Notes: a model not told the origin generated them from the sequence alone. A DNA stretch of 64,000 nt from Chryseobacterium ginsenosidimutans (GCF_024807225.1 NZ_JANUCO010000001.1:4464001-4528000), one strand, 5' to 3'; counted from the first letter of the stretch, positions 7,511 through 17,795 are shown. Made by a program: numbers and translations.

Positions 7511-10500
7511 TTAGTTAAGATCTTCAAATTCTTTTTTAGAACCTACGATCACATTTTGATATTCCTTAAGACCTGTACCTGCAGGAATTCTGTGTCCTAC
7601 AATTACATTTTCTTTAAGACCGCTTAAGAAATCTATCTTACCAGCAACCGCCGCTTCATTAAGAACCTTAGTCGTTTCCTGGAATGATGCTGCAGACATG
7701 AACGACTTAGTCTGAAGAGCCGCTCTTGTAATACCTTGCAATACAGGTGTTGCTGTAGCTGGTAAAGCTTCTCTTACTTCAACTAAAGCCTGATCTTCAC
7801 GCTTCAACTTAGAGTTTTCGTCTCTTAGTTCTCTTGCAGTAATCATCTGACCTGGTTGGAATGATTTAGAATCTCCGGCTTCAGTAACTACTTTAAGACC
7901 GAATACTCTGTTGTTTTCTTCCAAGAAATCAAATTTATGCTCAAGAGCCCCTTCAAGGAACTGAGTATCACCTCCGTCAACGATAGATACTTTTGTCATC
8001 ATCTGTCTTACGATGATCTCGAAGTGCTTGTCGTCGATTTTTACCCCTTGTAGACGGTAAACTTCCTGAATTTCGTTTACTAAATATTCCTGAACCGCAG
8101 TTGGACCTTTAATTCTTAAGATATCGTCTGGAGTGATTGATCCGTCAGAAAGTGGCGAACCAGCTCTTACGAAGTCATTCTCCTGAACCAAGATCTGGTT
8201 TGATAATTTAACTAAATAAATTTTTCTTTCACCAGTTTTTGCCTCAACAATAAGTTCACGGTTACCTCTTTTAATTTTTCCGTAAGAAACTACCCCATCG
8301 ATCTCTGTAACCACCGCCGGGTTTGAAGGGTTTCTCGCTTCGAATAATTCGGTAACTCTCGGAAGACCTCCGGTGATATCCCCTGTCTTTGCAGCTTTTC
8401 TTGGGATCTTGATTAAAACTCTACCGGCTTTAATTTTTTCACCATCGTTTACCATTAAGTGGGCTCCTACCGGTAAGTTGTAGCCTTTCTGCTCAACTCC
8501 TTTAGAATCTACCACCTTCAATGTAGGTACGGCTTTCTTATTTCTAGATTCAGAGATTACTTTCTCTTCGAATCCTGTCTGTTCATCAATTTCCAATTGG
8601 AATGAAATACCCTGGATGATATCTTCATATTCTACCTTACCAGCGTTTTCTGCAATAATTACCGCGTTATACGGATCCCATTTACAGATAACATCCCCTT
8701 TTTTCACTTTATCACCTGCTTTTACAGCTAATATAGATCCGTAAGGTACGTTGGCAATCATTAATGGAGTTTTTGATTCACTCTCAGCAACCAATCTAAA
8801 TTCTGTTGTACGTGAAACTACTACCTCAGCAGTATTACCGTTTTCATCTTCAGAAGTAATTGTTCTTACCTCATCCAATTCTACGATACCGTCTCTTCTT
8901 GCAACAATAGATGGGTTTTCTGAAACGTTTGTAGATACACCCCCTTGGTGGAAAGTTCTCAGTGTTAACTGAGTTCCCGGCTCACCAATAGATTGTGCAC
9001 CAATTACACCAACAGCTTCACCCATGTGAATAGGCTTACCTGTTGCTAAGTTTCTACCGTAACATTTTGCACAGATTCCTTTCTTAGCTTCACAAGTAAG
9101 AGGTGAACGAACTTCAACAGCTTCTAATCCTGTTGCTTCGATTCTCTTAGCCAAAGCTTCGTTGATAATCTGATCTGCTTCAGTGATTAACTCGTCTGTT
9201 TCAGGATCATAAATATTGTGTAGAGAAACTCTACCTAAGATTCTTTCAGAGATTTTTTCAACGATCTCGTCATTTTTCTTAAGGGCAGTAACTTCTGTAC
9301 CTCTTAACGTACCACAGTCGTTTTCTGTAACGATAACATCCTGTGCAACGTCTACCAATCTTCTCGTTAAGTAACCTGCATCGGCAGTCTTAAGAGCGGT
9401 ATCCGCAAGACCTTTACGAGCACCGTGGGTAGAGATAAAGTATTCTAAGATGGAAAGACCTTCTTTAAAGTTTGCAAGAATCGGGTTTTCGATAATTTCC
9501 GCACCGGTAGAACCAGCTTTCTGCGGTTTTGCCATCAAACCTCTCATTCCTGATAACTGACGGATCTGTTCCTTAGAACCCCTTGCTCCAGAATCAAGCA
9601 TCATGTATACAGAATTGAATCCACCTTGGTCAACCTTCATTCTGCTCATGATCATTTCAGTTAATCCGGCGTTTGTGTTTGTCCAAACGTCAATTACCTG
9701 GTTATATCTTTCTGTATCGGTAATTAGACCCATGTTATAGTTGGCTCTAATTTCGTCTACCGTTTCAATAGATGTTGCGATCATTTTCTTTTTCTCAACA
9801 GGAACTACGATGTCACCTAATGAGAATGAAAGACCTCCTTTGAATGCATTTGAATACCCTAAGTCTTTCATTGCATCCAAGAACTTCACAGTGGTAGGGA
9901 AATCTGTATCAGCAAGTACTTTACCAATAACATTTCTTAATGATTTCTTAGTAAGAAGCTCATTAATATATCCTGACTGCTTAGGAACGATCTGGTTGAA
10001 TAAGATTCTACCTACAGAAGTTTCAATCAATTTTGTAGTGATTACACCTTCTTCTTTTACTGGTAGTCTACATCTTACTTTAGCGTTCAATGAAACTCTA
10101 CCTTCTGCATAAGCGATTTCCGCTTCTTCCGGAGAATAGAATGCAAGACCTTCTCCTAATACTTTTTTCTCTTCTGTAGAAGCTAATTCTTTGGTCATGA
10201 AATAAAGACCAAGAACCATGTCTTGAGAAGGTACTGTAATTGGAGAACCGTTTGCAGGGTTCAAGATATTCTGAGAACCTAACATCAATAACTGAGCTTC
10301 CAAGATCGCTTCAGGACCTAATGGTAAGTGTACCGCCATCTGGTCACCATCGAAATCGGCGTTGAATGCTGTCGTTACTAACGGGTGTAATTGGATTGCC
10401 TTACCTTCGATCATCTTAGGTTGGAAAGCCTGAATACCTAGTCTGTGCAAAGTAGGCGCTCTGTTCAATAGAACAGGGTGACCTTTCATTACACCTTCTA

Positions 10501-11777
10501 AGATATCATATACTACAGGTTCTTTTCTATCAATAATTCTCTTTGCAGATTTTACTGTTTTTACAATCCCTCTTTCAATTAGTTTTCTAATGATGAATGG
10601 TTTGTACAATTCCGCAGCCATATCTTTAGGAATACCACATTCGTGAAGCTGTAAGTTTGGACCTACAACAATTACCGAACGCGCCGAGTAATCTACCCTT
10701 TTCCCAAGTAAGTTTCTGACGGAAACGACCTTGCTTACCTTTCAATGAATCTGAAAGTGATTTCAATGGTCTGTTTGATTCAGATTTTACTGCAGAAGAT
10801 TTTCTTGTATTATCAAATAATGAATCTACAGATTCCTGAAGCATACGCTTCTCGTTTCTCAAGATTACTTCAGGAGCTTTAATCTCCAATAGTCTCTTCA
10901 AACGGTTGTTTCTGATAATAACTCTTCTGTAAAGGTCATTTAAGTCAGAAGTAGCGAAACGCCCTCCATCCAATGGAACTAATGGTCTTAATTCTGGTGG
11001 AATAACAGGAAGTACACGCATAATCATCCACTCTGGTCTGTTGATCATTCTTGTATTAGCACCTCTCAATGCTTCTACTACGTTCAATCTTTTTAGAGCT
11101 TCCGTTCTTCTTTGCTTAGAACCTTCGTTGTGAGCTTTGTGTCTCAAGTCGAAAGACAATGCATCAAGATCGATTCTTTTTAACAATTCTTCAACAGCTT
11201 CAGCACCCATTTTGGCGATGAATTTGTTTGGATCAGAATCATCAAGATATTGGTTTTCTACAGGAAGAGTTTCCATGATATCAAGGTATTCTTCTTCTGT
11301 AAGGAATTCTTTATCTTCAAAATCAGAACCGTCTAATTTTTTAGCAATACCTTGTTGAATCACTACATATCTTTCGTAGTAGATGATCATATCTAATTTC
11401 TTAGAAGGAATTCCTAAAAGGTAACCGATTTTGTTTGGTAAAGAACGGAAATACCAGATGTGAGCAATAGGAACAACCAAACCGATGTGTCCGATTCTTT
11501 CTCTACGCACTTTCTTTTCCGTAACCTCTACACCACAACGGTCACAAACGATCCCTTTGTAACGAATTCTCTTGTATTTACCACAAGCACATTCGTAATC
11601 CTTCACAGGACCAAAGATTTTTTCACAGAACAAACCGTCTCTTTCAGGCTTATGCGTTCTGTAGTTGATAGTTTCCGGCTTAAGAACCTCCCCTCTCGAT
11701 TCCTGAAGAATCGATTCCGGTGAAGCTAAACCGATGGTTATTTTATTAAATCTACTTGATTTATTTTTATTTGACAT
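7511..11777 (-). CDS. rpoC: RNA polymerase subunit beta', frame disrupted at 10713-10715
   Basis: After repair about 1421 residues, the normal size for this lineage. The N-terminal zinc-binding site (CACGKYKRIRYKGIVCDRCG) and clamp precede the catalytic NADFDGDQMAVH, which holds the three Mg-binding aspartates; the second zinc site (CGTLRGTE, CEAKKGICAKCYG) and the trigger loop/jaw follow. The reading frame changes at minus-strand CGTCAGAAACTTAC. Removing one A restores [24 protein letters not shown], the invariant switch region. As written the first frame ends at 10626 and the second starts at an internal Met at 10621. An essential gene cannot be broken here, so this is almost certainly a sequence error. 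It follows rpoB by 82 bases. Confidence 0.95.
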
Positions 11778-11791
11778 TTTTTAGATTTTAG

Positions 11792-11819
11792 ATTTTGGAT
11801 TATAAATTTTGGATTATAA
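11792..11819. repeat. Tandem 14-bp duplication between rpoB and rpoC
   Basis: ATTTTGGATTATAA occurs twice head to tail in the rpoB-rpoC spacer, with further TTTTAGA-like copies on the left. A short AT-rich slippage repeat. Confidence 0.7.
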
Positions 11820-11859
11820 ATTCTGAATTGATTCAAAATTCAACACTCAAAATTTAAAA

Positions 11860-14800
11860 TTATTCCTCAAGTCTTACATCAAGTCCAAGTCCTTGTAACT
11901 CGTGAAGTAATACATTGAATGATTCCGGAATACCTGGTTCAGGCATAGATTCACCTTTTGCAATTGCTTCATAAGTTTTTGCTCTACCAATCACGTCATC
12001 CGACTTCACAGTAAGGATCTCTCTCAAGATATTTGATGCTCCAAATGCTTCAAGAGCCCAAACCTCCATCTCTCCAAATCTCTGACCTCCGAACTGAGCT
12101 TTACCTCCTAACGGCTGTTGAGTAATCAATGAGTAAGGTCCGATAGAACGTGCGTGCATTTTGTCATCAACCATGTGTCCTAATTTCAACATATAGATGA
12201 TACCTACTGTCGCAGCCTGTGTAAATCTTTCTCCGGTACCTCCATCATAAAGGTGAGTGTGACCGAATTTAGGAACGCCTGCTTTCTCAGTATATTCAGT
12301 GATCTGATCAAGAGTTGCCCCATCAAAGATTGGTGTAGCGAACGTCAATCCTAATCTCTGACCAGCCCATCCAAGAACTGTTTCATAGATCTGACCGATG
12401 TTCATACGAGAAGGTACCCCAAGTGGATTCAATACGATATCTACCGGTGTTCCGTCTTCTAGGAATGGCATATCTTCTTCACGAACGATTCTTGAAACGA
12501 TACCTTTGTTACCGTGACGTCCTGCCATTTTATCCCCTACATTCAGCTTACGTTTTTTAGCGATATACACTTTAGCCAACTTCATGATCCCTGCAGGAAG
12601 CTCATCACCGATAGAAATTGCGAATTTCTCACGGTTTTTAACTCCTTGAATATCGTTGAATTTGATTTTATAATTGTGAATTAATTGTTTGATTAATTCA
12701 TTCTTATCATTATCAACCGTCCAATCTGAACCGCTAACGTTTACATAATCTTCAACTGAAGTCAATAATTTGTGAGTGAATTTTACCCCTTTACCGATGA
12801 TTTCTTCATCTAAGTCATTAGTAACTCCCTGAGAAGTTTTACCGCTAACTAAGGTGTTTAATTTTTCGATTAAAGTATTTCTCAACTCATCAAACTTAGC
12901 CTTGTAAGTGTTTTCAATCTCTTCAAGCTTAAGTTTTTCTTCAGTTCTTTTCTTTTTGTCTTTAATATTTCTAGAGAACAATTTTTTGTTGATAACAACA
13001 CCTCTTAATGAAGAGTCTGCCTTCAATGAAGCATCCTTTACATCACCAGCTTTGTCACCGAAGATTGCTCTTAGTAATTTTTCTTCAGGAGTCGGGTCAG
13101 ATTCACCTTTTGGAGTGATCTTACCGATCATAATATCTCCAGGCTTCACTTCAGCACCAATTCTGATCATACCGTTTTCGTCAAGATCTTTCGTAGCTTC
13201 TTCAGAAACGTTCGGAATATCTGCTGTAAGCTCTTCCATACCTAATTTGGTATCACGAACTTCAAGAGAATACTCATCCACGTGGATTGAAGTAAACCAG
13301 TCTTCACGTACAACTTTTTCGTTGATTACAATTGCATCCTCAAAGTTGTATCCTTTCCAAGGCATGAAGGCAACCACTAAGTTTCTACCAAGAGCCAATT
13401 CTCCTTTTTCAGTAGCATAACCGTCGCAAAGCACTTGTCCTTTTTGTACCACATCACCTACTCTTACGTTTGGTCTTAGGGTAATTGTAGTACTCTGGTT
13501 GGTTTTTCTAAACTTAGTAAGGTTATATGTTTTAGTAGCAGACTCGAATTGTACTAAATTCTCGTCATCACTTCTTTCATATTTAATAGTGATCTTATCA
13601 GCATCTACATATTCTACAGTACCTGTACCTTCAGCATTGATCAAAATTCTAGAATCTTTCGCAACTTGTTGTTCCAGACCTGTACCTACGATTGGAGCTT
13701 GTGGCTTCAATAGAGGAACTGCCTGACGCATCATGTTTGATCCCATCAATGCACGGTTCGCATCATCATGTTCCAAGAAAGGAATCAATGAAGCTGAAAT
13801 ACCAGAAATCTGGTTTGGTGCAACGTCGATAAGATTAACCTGAGATGGCTCAACTACCGGGTAGTCACCATCCAATCTTGCGATAATTCTGTCTGTTAAG
13901 AAATCACCGTTATCACTCAATTCTACGTTTGCCTGAGCAATTACTTTATCTTCTTCGTCTTCTGCATTAAGATAAATAGGGTCTGCGTTAAGATCAATCT
14001 TACCATCAGCTACTTTTCTATATGGAGTTTCGATGAAACCAAGTCTGTTGATTTTAGCATAAATACCTAAAGATGAAATCAAACCGATGTTTGGTCCTTC
14101 CGGAGTTTCAATCGGGCAAATTCTTCCGTAGTGAGTATGGTGAACGTCACGAACCTCGAAACCTGCTCTTTCTCTTGATAAACCTCCAGGTCCTAGTGCA
14201 GAAAGTCTACGCTTGTGCGTGATTTCTGACAATGGATTGGTCTGATCCATAAACTGAGAAAGCTGGTTGGTACCAAAGAATGAGTTAATAACAGACGTTA
14301 AAGTTTTAGCATTAACAAGGTCAAGCGGAGTAAATATCTCGTTATCTCTAACGTTCATTCTTTCCTTGATTGTTCTTGCAATTCTAGAAAGACCTACACC
14401 GAACTGTCCTGCTAATTGCTCACCTACAGTTTTAATTCTTCTGTTTGATAAGTGGTCGATATCATCAACCTCAGCTTTAGAGTTTACAAGCTCGATTAAG
14501 TGTCTTACAATCGCAATGATATCTTCTTTTGTAAGAACCTCAGTTGTAGTCGGGATATTAAGACCTAACTTTTTGTTTAGTCTGTAACGTCCAACTTCAC
14601 CAAGAGAATATCTTTGCTCAGAGAAGAATAATTTTTCGATAATTCCTCTTGCAGTTTCCTCATCTGGTGGATCTGCATTTCTTAACTGACGGTAAATATA
14701 CTCTACTGCTTCTTTTTCAGAGTTAGTAGGGTCTTTTTGTAATGTATTCTGAATGATAGAGAATTCGTTAGCATTTTCTTTGTGAATCAAGATAGATTTC

Positions 14801-15681
14801 ACACCTGCATCTATGATAAGATCTAAATGTTCTTTTTCAAGAATAGTTTCTCTGTCTAGGATAATTTCGTTTCTTTCGATAGAAACAACTTCTCCTGTAT
14901 CTTCGTCTACGAAATCTTCGAACCAAGTGTTCAATACTCTCGCAGCCAATGTTCTTCCTTCCACTTTTTTAAGGGCAGCTTTAGAAACCTTCACTTCTTC
15001 CGCAAGGTCGAAGATCTGAAGAATGTCTTTATCAGATTCGAATCCGATAGCTCTTAATAAAGTAGTTAATGGTAATTTTTTCTTACGGTCAATATACGCA
15101 TACATTACGCTGTTGATATCCGTAGTAAATTCCATCCAAGATCCTTTGAAAGGGATAATTCTTGAATAGTACAATTTTGTTCCGTTTGCGTGGTAAGTCT
15201 GTCCGAAGAATACACCAGGTGAACGGTGAAGCTGCGTAACAATAACTCTCTCAGCACCATTGATGATGAAAGATCCACTAGGCGTCATATAAGGAACCGG
15301 CCCTAAATATACATCCTGAACTACCGTCTGGAAATCCTCGTGTTCAGGGTCTGTACAATACAATTTAAGTCTTGCTTTAAGAGGTACTGAATACGTCAAT
15401 CCTCTTTCCACACACTCATCGATTGAATAACGTGGAGAATCTACCAGATAATCTAAGAATTCCAAAACGAATTGGTTTCTAGAATCGGTAATCGGGAAAT
15501 TTTCCTGGAAGGTTCTGTACAAACCTTCGTCAGTTCTGTCTTCAGGAAGCGTATCAAGCTGGAAAAACTCACTGAAAGACTCGATTTGGATATCCAAGAA
15601 GTCTGGAGTGATGATTTTCCCTTTCGCTGAAGAGAAGTTAACTCTCTGATTTCCCCTAATTGTAGGTGTTGTTTTACTCAT
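11860..15681 (-). CDS. rpoB: RNA polymerase subunit beta
   Basis: 1273 residues, uninterrupted. Family landmarks run in order: the N-terminal lobes, the rifampicin pocket (FFGTNQLSQFMDQTNPLSEITHKRRLSALGPGG), then RICPIETPEGPNIGLI, the NVRVGDVVQKGQVLCDG and GYNFEDAIVINEKVV blocks, and the C-terminal GRHGNKGIVSRI, GGQRFGEMEVWALEAFGA and ending LDVRLEE. The ATG at 15681 (MSKTTPTIRG) was chosen; an upstream in-frame ATG at 15762 would add an unusual hydrophobic tail. The rifampicin-pocket residues look wild type. It has its own promoter about 320 bases upstream and leads the rpoBC-DUF3467 unit. Confidence 0.97.
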   Translation of the reverse strand: MSKTTPTIRGNQRVNFSSAKGKIITPDFLDIQIESFSEFFQLDTLPEDRTDEGLYRTFQENFPITDSRNQFVLEFLDYLVDSPRYSIDECVERGLTYSVPLKARLKLYCTDPEHEDFQTVVQDVYLGPVPYMTPSGSFIINGAERVIVTQLHRSPGVFFGQTYHANGTKLYYSRIIPFKGSWMEFTTDINSVMYAYIDRKKKLPLTTLLRAIGFESDKDILQIFDLAEEVKVSKAALKKVEGRTLAARVLNTWFEDFVDEDTGEVVSIERNEIILDRETILEKEHLDLIIDAGVKSILIHKENANEFSIIQNTLQKDPTNSEKEAVEYIYRQLRNADPPDEETARGIIEKLFFSEQRYSLGEVGRYRLNKKLGLNIPTTTEVLTKEDIIAIVRHLIELVNSKAEVDDIDHLSNRRIKTVGEQLAGQFGVGLSRIARTIKERMNVRDNEIFTPLDLVNAKTLTSVINSFFGTNQLSQFMDQTNPLSEITHKRRLSALGPGGLSRERAGFEVRDVHHTHYGRICPIETPEGPNIGLISSLGIYAKINRLGFIETPYRKVADGKIDLNADPIYLNAEDEEDKVIAQANVELSDNGDFLTDRIIARLDGDYPVVEPSQVNLIDVAPNQISGISASLIPFLEHDDANRALMGSNMMRQAVPLLKPQAPIVGTGLEQQVAKDSRILINAEGTGTVEYVDADKITIKYERSDDENLVQFESATKTYNLTKFRKTNQSTTITLRPNVRVGDVVQKGQVLCDGYATEKGELALGRNLVVAFMPWKGYNFEDAIVINEKVVREDWFTSIHVDEYSLEVRDTKLGMEELTADIPNVSEEATKDLDENGMIRIGAEVKPGDIMIGKITPKGESDPTPEEKLLRAIFGDKAGDVKDASLKADSSLRGVVINKKLFSRNIKDKKKRTEEKLKLEEIENTYKAKFDELRNTLIEKLNTLVSGKTSQGVTNDLDEEIIGKGVKFTHKLLTSVEDYVNVSGSDWTVDNDKNELIKQLIHNYKIKFNDIQGVKNREKFAISIGDELPAGIMKLAKVYIAKKRKLNVGDKMAGRHGNKGIVSRIVREEDMPFLEDGTPVDIVLNPLGVPSRMNIGQIYETVLGWAGQRLGLTFATPIFDGATLDQITEYTEKAGVPKFGHTHLYDGGTGERFTQAATVGIIYMLKLGHMVDDKMHARSIGPYSLITQQPLGGKAQFGGQRFGEMEVWALEAFGASNILREILTVKSDDVIGRAKTYEAIAKGESMPEPGIPESFNVLLHELQGLGLDVRLEE

Positions 15682-16000
15682 AAAACTTTTAAGAAAGGTT
15701 AAAAAATATTTTGATTTATTAAAAAATATCAGAAAGAAGAAAAAGAGAGCAGAAAAAGCCAAAAGACATTATAATGTTTGGCGCTATTAGAAATAGTCTT
15801 TATTTTTTTCTATTGATTCTCAGAATCTTATTCCTAACTGCAACGCTGGTATATCTTTTCACAGTGTAATGCAAAATATTTTTATTACTTTTGAGGCAGA
15901 GTCGCCGCAAGATCTATACACACGAAATCCTCTTCATCTTCATGAAAGAGGTGATATTCAATATTTTATAGATTTACAAACAATTATTCGCGCCAAAAGA
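15682..16000 (-). promoter_or_regulatory. Long 5' leader of rpoB
   Basis: About 318 untranslated bases lie between the predicted rpoB transcription start and its ATG, unusually long for this group. The leader contains a local hairpin near 15937-15960 (CCTCTT against AAGAGG with extra pairs) and several AT-rich stretches. No known leader family was recognised. Autogenous or ribosomal-protein control is a possibility only. Confidence 0.45.
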
Positions 16001-16004
16001 GGAG

Positions 16005-16035
16005 CAAAGATACAAAAATTCTCTCACATTACAAA
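16005..16035 (-). promoter_or_regulatory. rpoB promoter
   Basis: Minus strand: TTTG (16032-16035), 19 bases, TATCTTTG (16005-16012). Both elements and the spacing fit the Bacteroidota housekeeping promoter (-33 TTTG, -7 TAnnTTTG). Confidence 0.75.
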
Positions 16036-16153
16036 GTAAAATTGCTTCATTTTGAGTAGTTTAAATACTCTAAAGTATGAAGACGCGCTCCACTACTGAA
16101 TAATTCTCGTTATTTTGAACATCTATTTTCAATATTATTTTTTTGCAAAATTT

Positions 16154-16198
16154 ACAAAGGTTTTTAGACTACTGAATGTTCTTAAGATTCATAAAGGC
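16154..16198 (+). repeat. Degenerate dispersed repeat, second copy of 762-806
   Basis: Shares 33 of 45 positions with 762-806, including TTTTTAGAC, CTTAAG/TTTAAG and AAAGGC. Non-coding in both places. Confidence 0.45.
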
Positions 16199-16362
16199 GT
16201 TTTATTCAGCAGAGTTTATACAGATTCTTTAATTGTTTAAGCTTCATTTTAGTTGGTCTTTACTTTTTTCTTATCTCTTGGTCTCGAATTCCCCAAACTT
16301 ATTTCAAAAGTCATCTGAAAAGGTAGATAAAATAATATTTTACCTGATAATTTTCTGAAAAT

Positions 16363-16450
16363 TTTGTCATCATGGAAGGATCTAAGCAGCGTATTAGAAA
16401 ATTGCTTGGAGAAATTCGTCTGGATTCTTTCTGGATCACAGATATTGTGA
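16363..16450 (+). repeat. Dispersed intergenic repeat of the TTTGTCATC-GGAAGGATCTAAGC type
   Basis: Matches the complement of 32595-32689 almost throughout: TTTGTCATC, TGGAAGGATCTAAGC, GTATTAGAAAAT, GCTT and ATTCG are common to both in the same order. Neither copy encodes a protein. Confidence 0.7.
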
Positions 16451-16454
16451 ATTT

Positions 16455-16487
16455 AAACCTTCAAGGTTTTAAAAACCTTGAAGGTTT
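16455..16487. repeat. Perfect 16-bp inverted repeat followed by a T-run
   Basis: Arms AAACCTTCAAGGTTTT (16455-16470) and its complement (16472-16487) with a single central base, then GTTTTTTT. It resembles a rho-independent terminator read on the + strand, but no gene precedes it; such hairpins are scattered between genes in these genomes. Confidence 0.7.
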
Positions 16488-16513
16488 GTTTTTTTGTAAC
16501 AGTCGCAAATTCC

Positions 16514-16643
16514 TAGCCGCGATTGGAGCATTTGTTTGAGCTCATTTTTTTTGTTTATCGGCGCGGCGGCTAAGCCGCCGCGCCGATAAACAAAAAAAAT
16601 AGCGAGTGCGGAAAGCGGGAAATAGCTCCAAATAAAAAATTTA
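16514..16643. repeat. GC-rich palindromic dispersed element, copy 1
   Basis: Two 28-base arms (16544-16571 and 16573-16600) are exact complements around one base; the core CGGCGCGGCGGCT is wholly G+C apart from its end. Conserved flanks are GAGCATTTGTTTGAGCTC-like on the left and AGCGAGTGCGG followed by AGCGGGAAATAGCT on the right. The copy at 39871-39995 has the same flanks and a variant palindrome. The G+C core is far above the local average. No coding capacity. Confidence 0.85.
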
Positions 16644-16714
16644 TGCCTAATTACACCAAAATCAATTATTACAGAGCCGAAAGTACTAACGATATATTTA
16701 AGGATGAGACGCAC

Positions 16715-16745
16715 AAAAAAAAGCCTGAGCAAATTGCTCAGGCTT
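16715..16745 (-). terminator. Intrinsic terminator of rplKAJL
   Basis: Minus-strand 10-bp perfect stem (AGCCTGAGCA and its complement) with a 3-base loop and eight T, 25 bases after the rplL stop. It separates the ribosomal-protein operon from rpoBC. Confidence 0.9.
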
Positions 16746-16769
16746 CATATTTTTAGGGTAAACCTAGAA

Positions 16770-17135
16770 TTATTTCAATTCTACTTCAGCACCAGCTTCT
16801 TCTAATTGCTTCTTAAGAGCTTCAGCTTCGTCTTTAGAGATTCCTGACTTGATAGCAGCAGGAGCTCCGTCTACGATATCTTTAGCTTCTTTAAGACCAG
16901 CACCAGTTAAATCTTTTACTAATTTAACGATAGCTAATTTAGAAGCACCTGCAGACTTAAGAATTACGTCGAATTCAGTCTTTTCTTCTACAGCTTCAGC
17001 ACCAGGACCAGCCATTACTACTGCAGCAGCAGCAGGCTCAATTCCGTACTCATCCTTAAGGATAGTTGCTAATTCGTTTACGTCTTTTACTGTTAAGTTT
17101 ACTAGCGTTTCAGCTAAATTTTTTAAATCTGACAT
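16770..17135 (-). CDS. rplL: Ribosomal protein bL12 (L7/L12)
   Basis: 121 residues. An N-terminal dimerisation helix pair (LAETLVNLTVKDVNELATILKDEYG) and an alanine-rich hinge (AAAAVVMAGPG) are followed by the factor-binding C-terminal domain (EKTEFDVILKSAGASKLAIVKLVKDLTGAGLKEAKDIVDGAP). It forms the ribosomal stalk that recruits translation GTPases. It follows rplJ by 46 bases and ends the rplKAJL operon at a strong terminator. Confidence 0.97.
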   Translation of the reverse strand: MSDLKNLAETLVNLTVKDVNELATILKDEYGIEPAAAAVVMAGPGAEAVEEKTEFDVILKSAGASKLAIVKLVKDLTGAGLKEAKDIVDGAPAAIKSGISKDEAEALKKQLEEAGAEVELK

Positions 17136-17181
17136 TGTTGTAATGTTTTTGTTGATTATTTATTTAATTTCTTGAGTGTAA

Positions 17182-17778
17182 TTATTCAGCACTTGGAGTT
17201 TCTTCCGTGCTTTCTGCAGCAGGAGCTTCAGGAGCCGCCTCAGCAGGAGTTTCTTCTACAGCAGGTGCAGCAACTTCTTCAGTTGTAGCTTCTACTGCTT
17301 CAGATTTGTTTTGAAGAGCAGAAACAACTCTTTGGATTGGAGACTGAAGTAATCCGATGATTTCACCGATCATTTCTTCTCTAGACTTAATGCTTACTAA
17401 AGCATCTAGATTGTTGTCACCAACATAGAATGTTTCTTGTACAAAAGCAGACTTCAAAGCCGGCTTCTCTTCTTTTTTTCTAAAGTCTTTGATTAATTTT
17501 GCAGGAGCGTTTGCTGTTTCAGCAATCATTAATGCAGAGTTTCCTTTGAATGTTTCGAACATTTCAGAGAAATCAACTCCATCAATCTGCTCCATTGCTT
17601 TTTGTAAAAGTGTATTTTTCACCACTTTCACTTTGATATTCTGCTTGAAAGCCTGTCTTCTGAAGTCAGAAGATTTAGCAGCGTTCAAACCGTCTAGATC
17701 TGCTACGTAAACTACTTTCGCATCCTGAAGCAAATCTTTGATCTCTTGTATTGCTACAACTTTTTGGTCTTTTGTCAT
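17182..17778 (-). CDS. rplJ: Ribosomal protein uL10
   Basis: 198 residues. The N-terminal ~170 are standard L10 (MTKDQKVVAIQEIKDLLQDAKVVYVADLDGL, FKGNSALMI, then the stalk-binding helix LLQSPIQRVVSALQNKSEAVE). The last ~35 residues are a low-complexity tail of Ala, Glu, Pro and Thr, an extension seen in Bacteroidota L10 but absent in E. coli. L10 anchors L7/L12 dimers to the ribosome. It starts 17 bases after rplA. Confidence 0.96.
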   Translation of the reverse strand: MTKDQKVVAIQEIKDLLQDAKVVYVADLDGLNAAKSSDFRRQAFKQNIKVKVVKNTLLQKAMEQIDGVDFSEMFETFKGNSALMIAETANAPAKLIKDFRKKEEKPALKSAFVQETFYVGDNNLDALVSIKSREEMIGEIIGLLQSPIQRVVSALQNKSEAVEATTEEVAAPAVEETPAEAAPEAPAAESTEETPSAE

Positions 17779-17795
17779 TGTCTTAAGGATTATTA

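Larger units (their letters stand above)
16036..16714. other. Gene-free rplL-rpoB spacer rich in dispersed repeats
   Basis: No gene supported. In order it holds a degenerate copy of the 762-806 repeat (16154-16198), a TTTGTCATC-type repeat (16363-16450), a hairpin (16455-16487) and the GC-rich palindromic element (16514-16643). A chance minus-strand open frame crosses the last two and is rejected. Confidence 0.75.

Noticed and set aside
7511..11777. Programmed frameshifting in rpoC
   Set aside because: The site has only three A, no slippery heptamer and no stimulatory structure, and such recoding is not known for rpoC.
16455..16487. Perfect hairpin plus T-run as a terminator
   Set aside because: No + strand gene precedes it, and it lies among dispersed repeats.
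16469..16732. Minus-strand open frame of 87 codons between rplL and rpoB
   Set aside because: It runs through a hairpin, the GC-rich palindrome and a terminator; no family resemblance.
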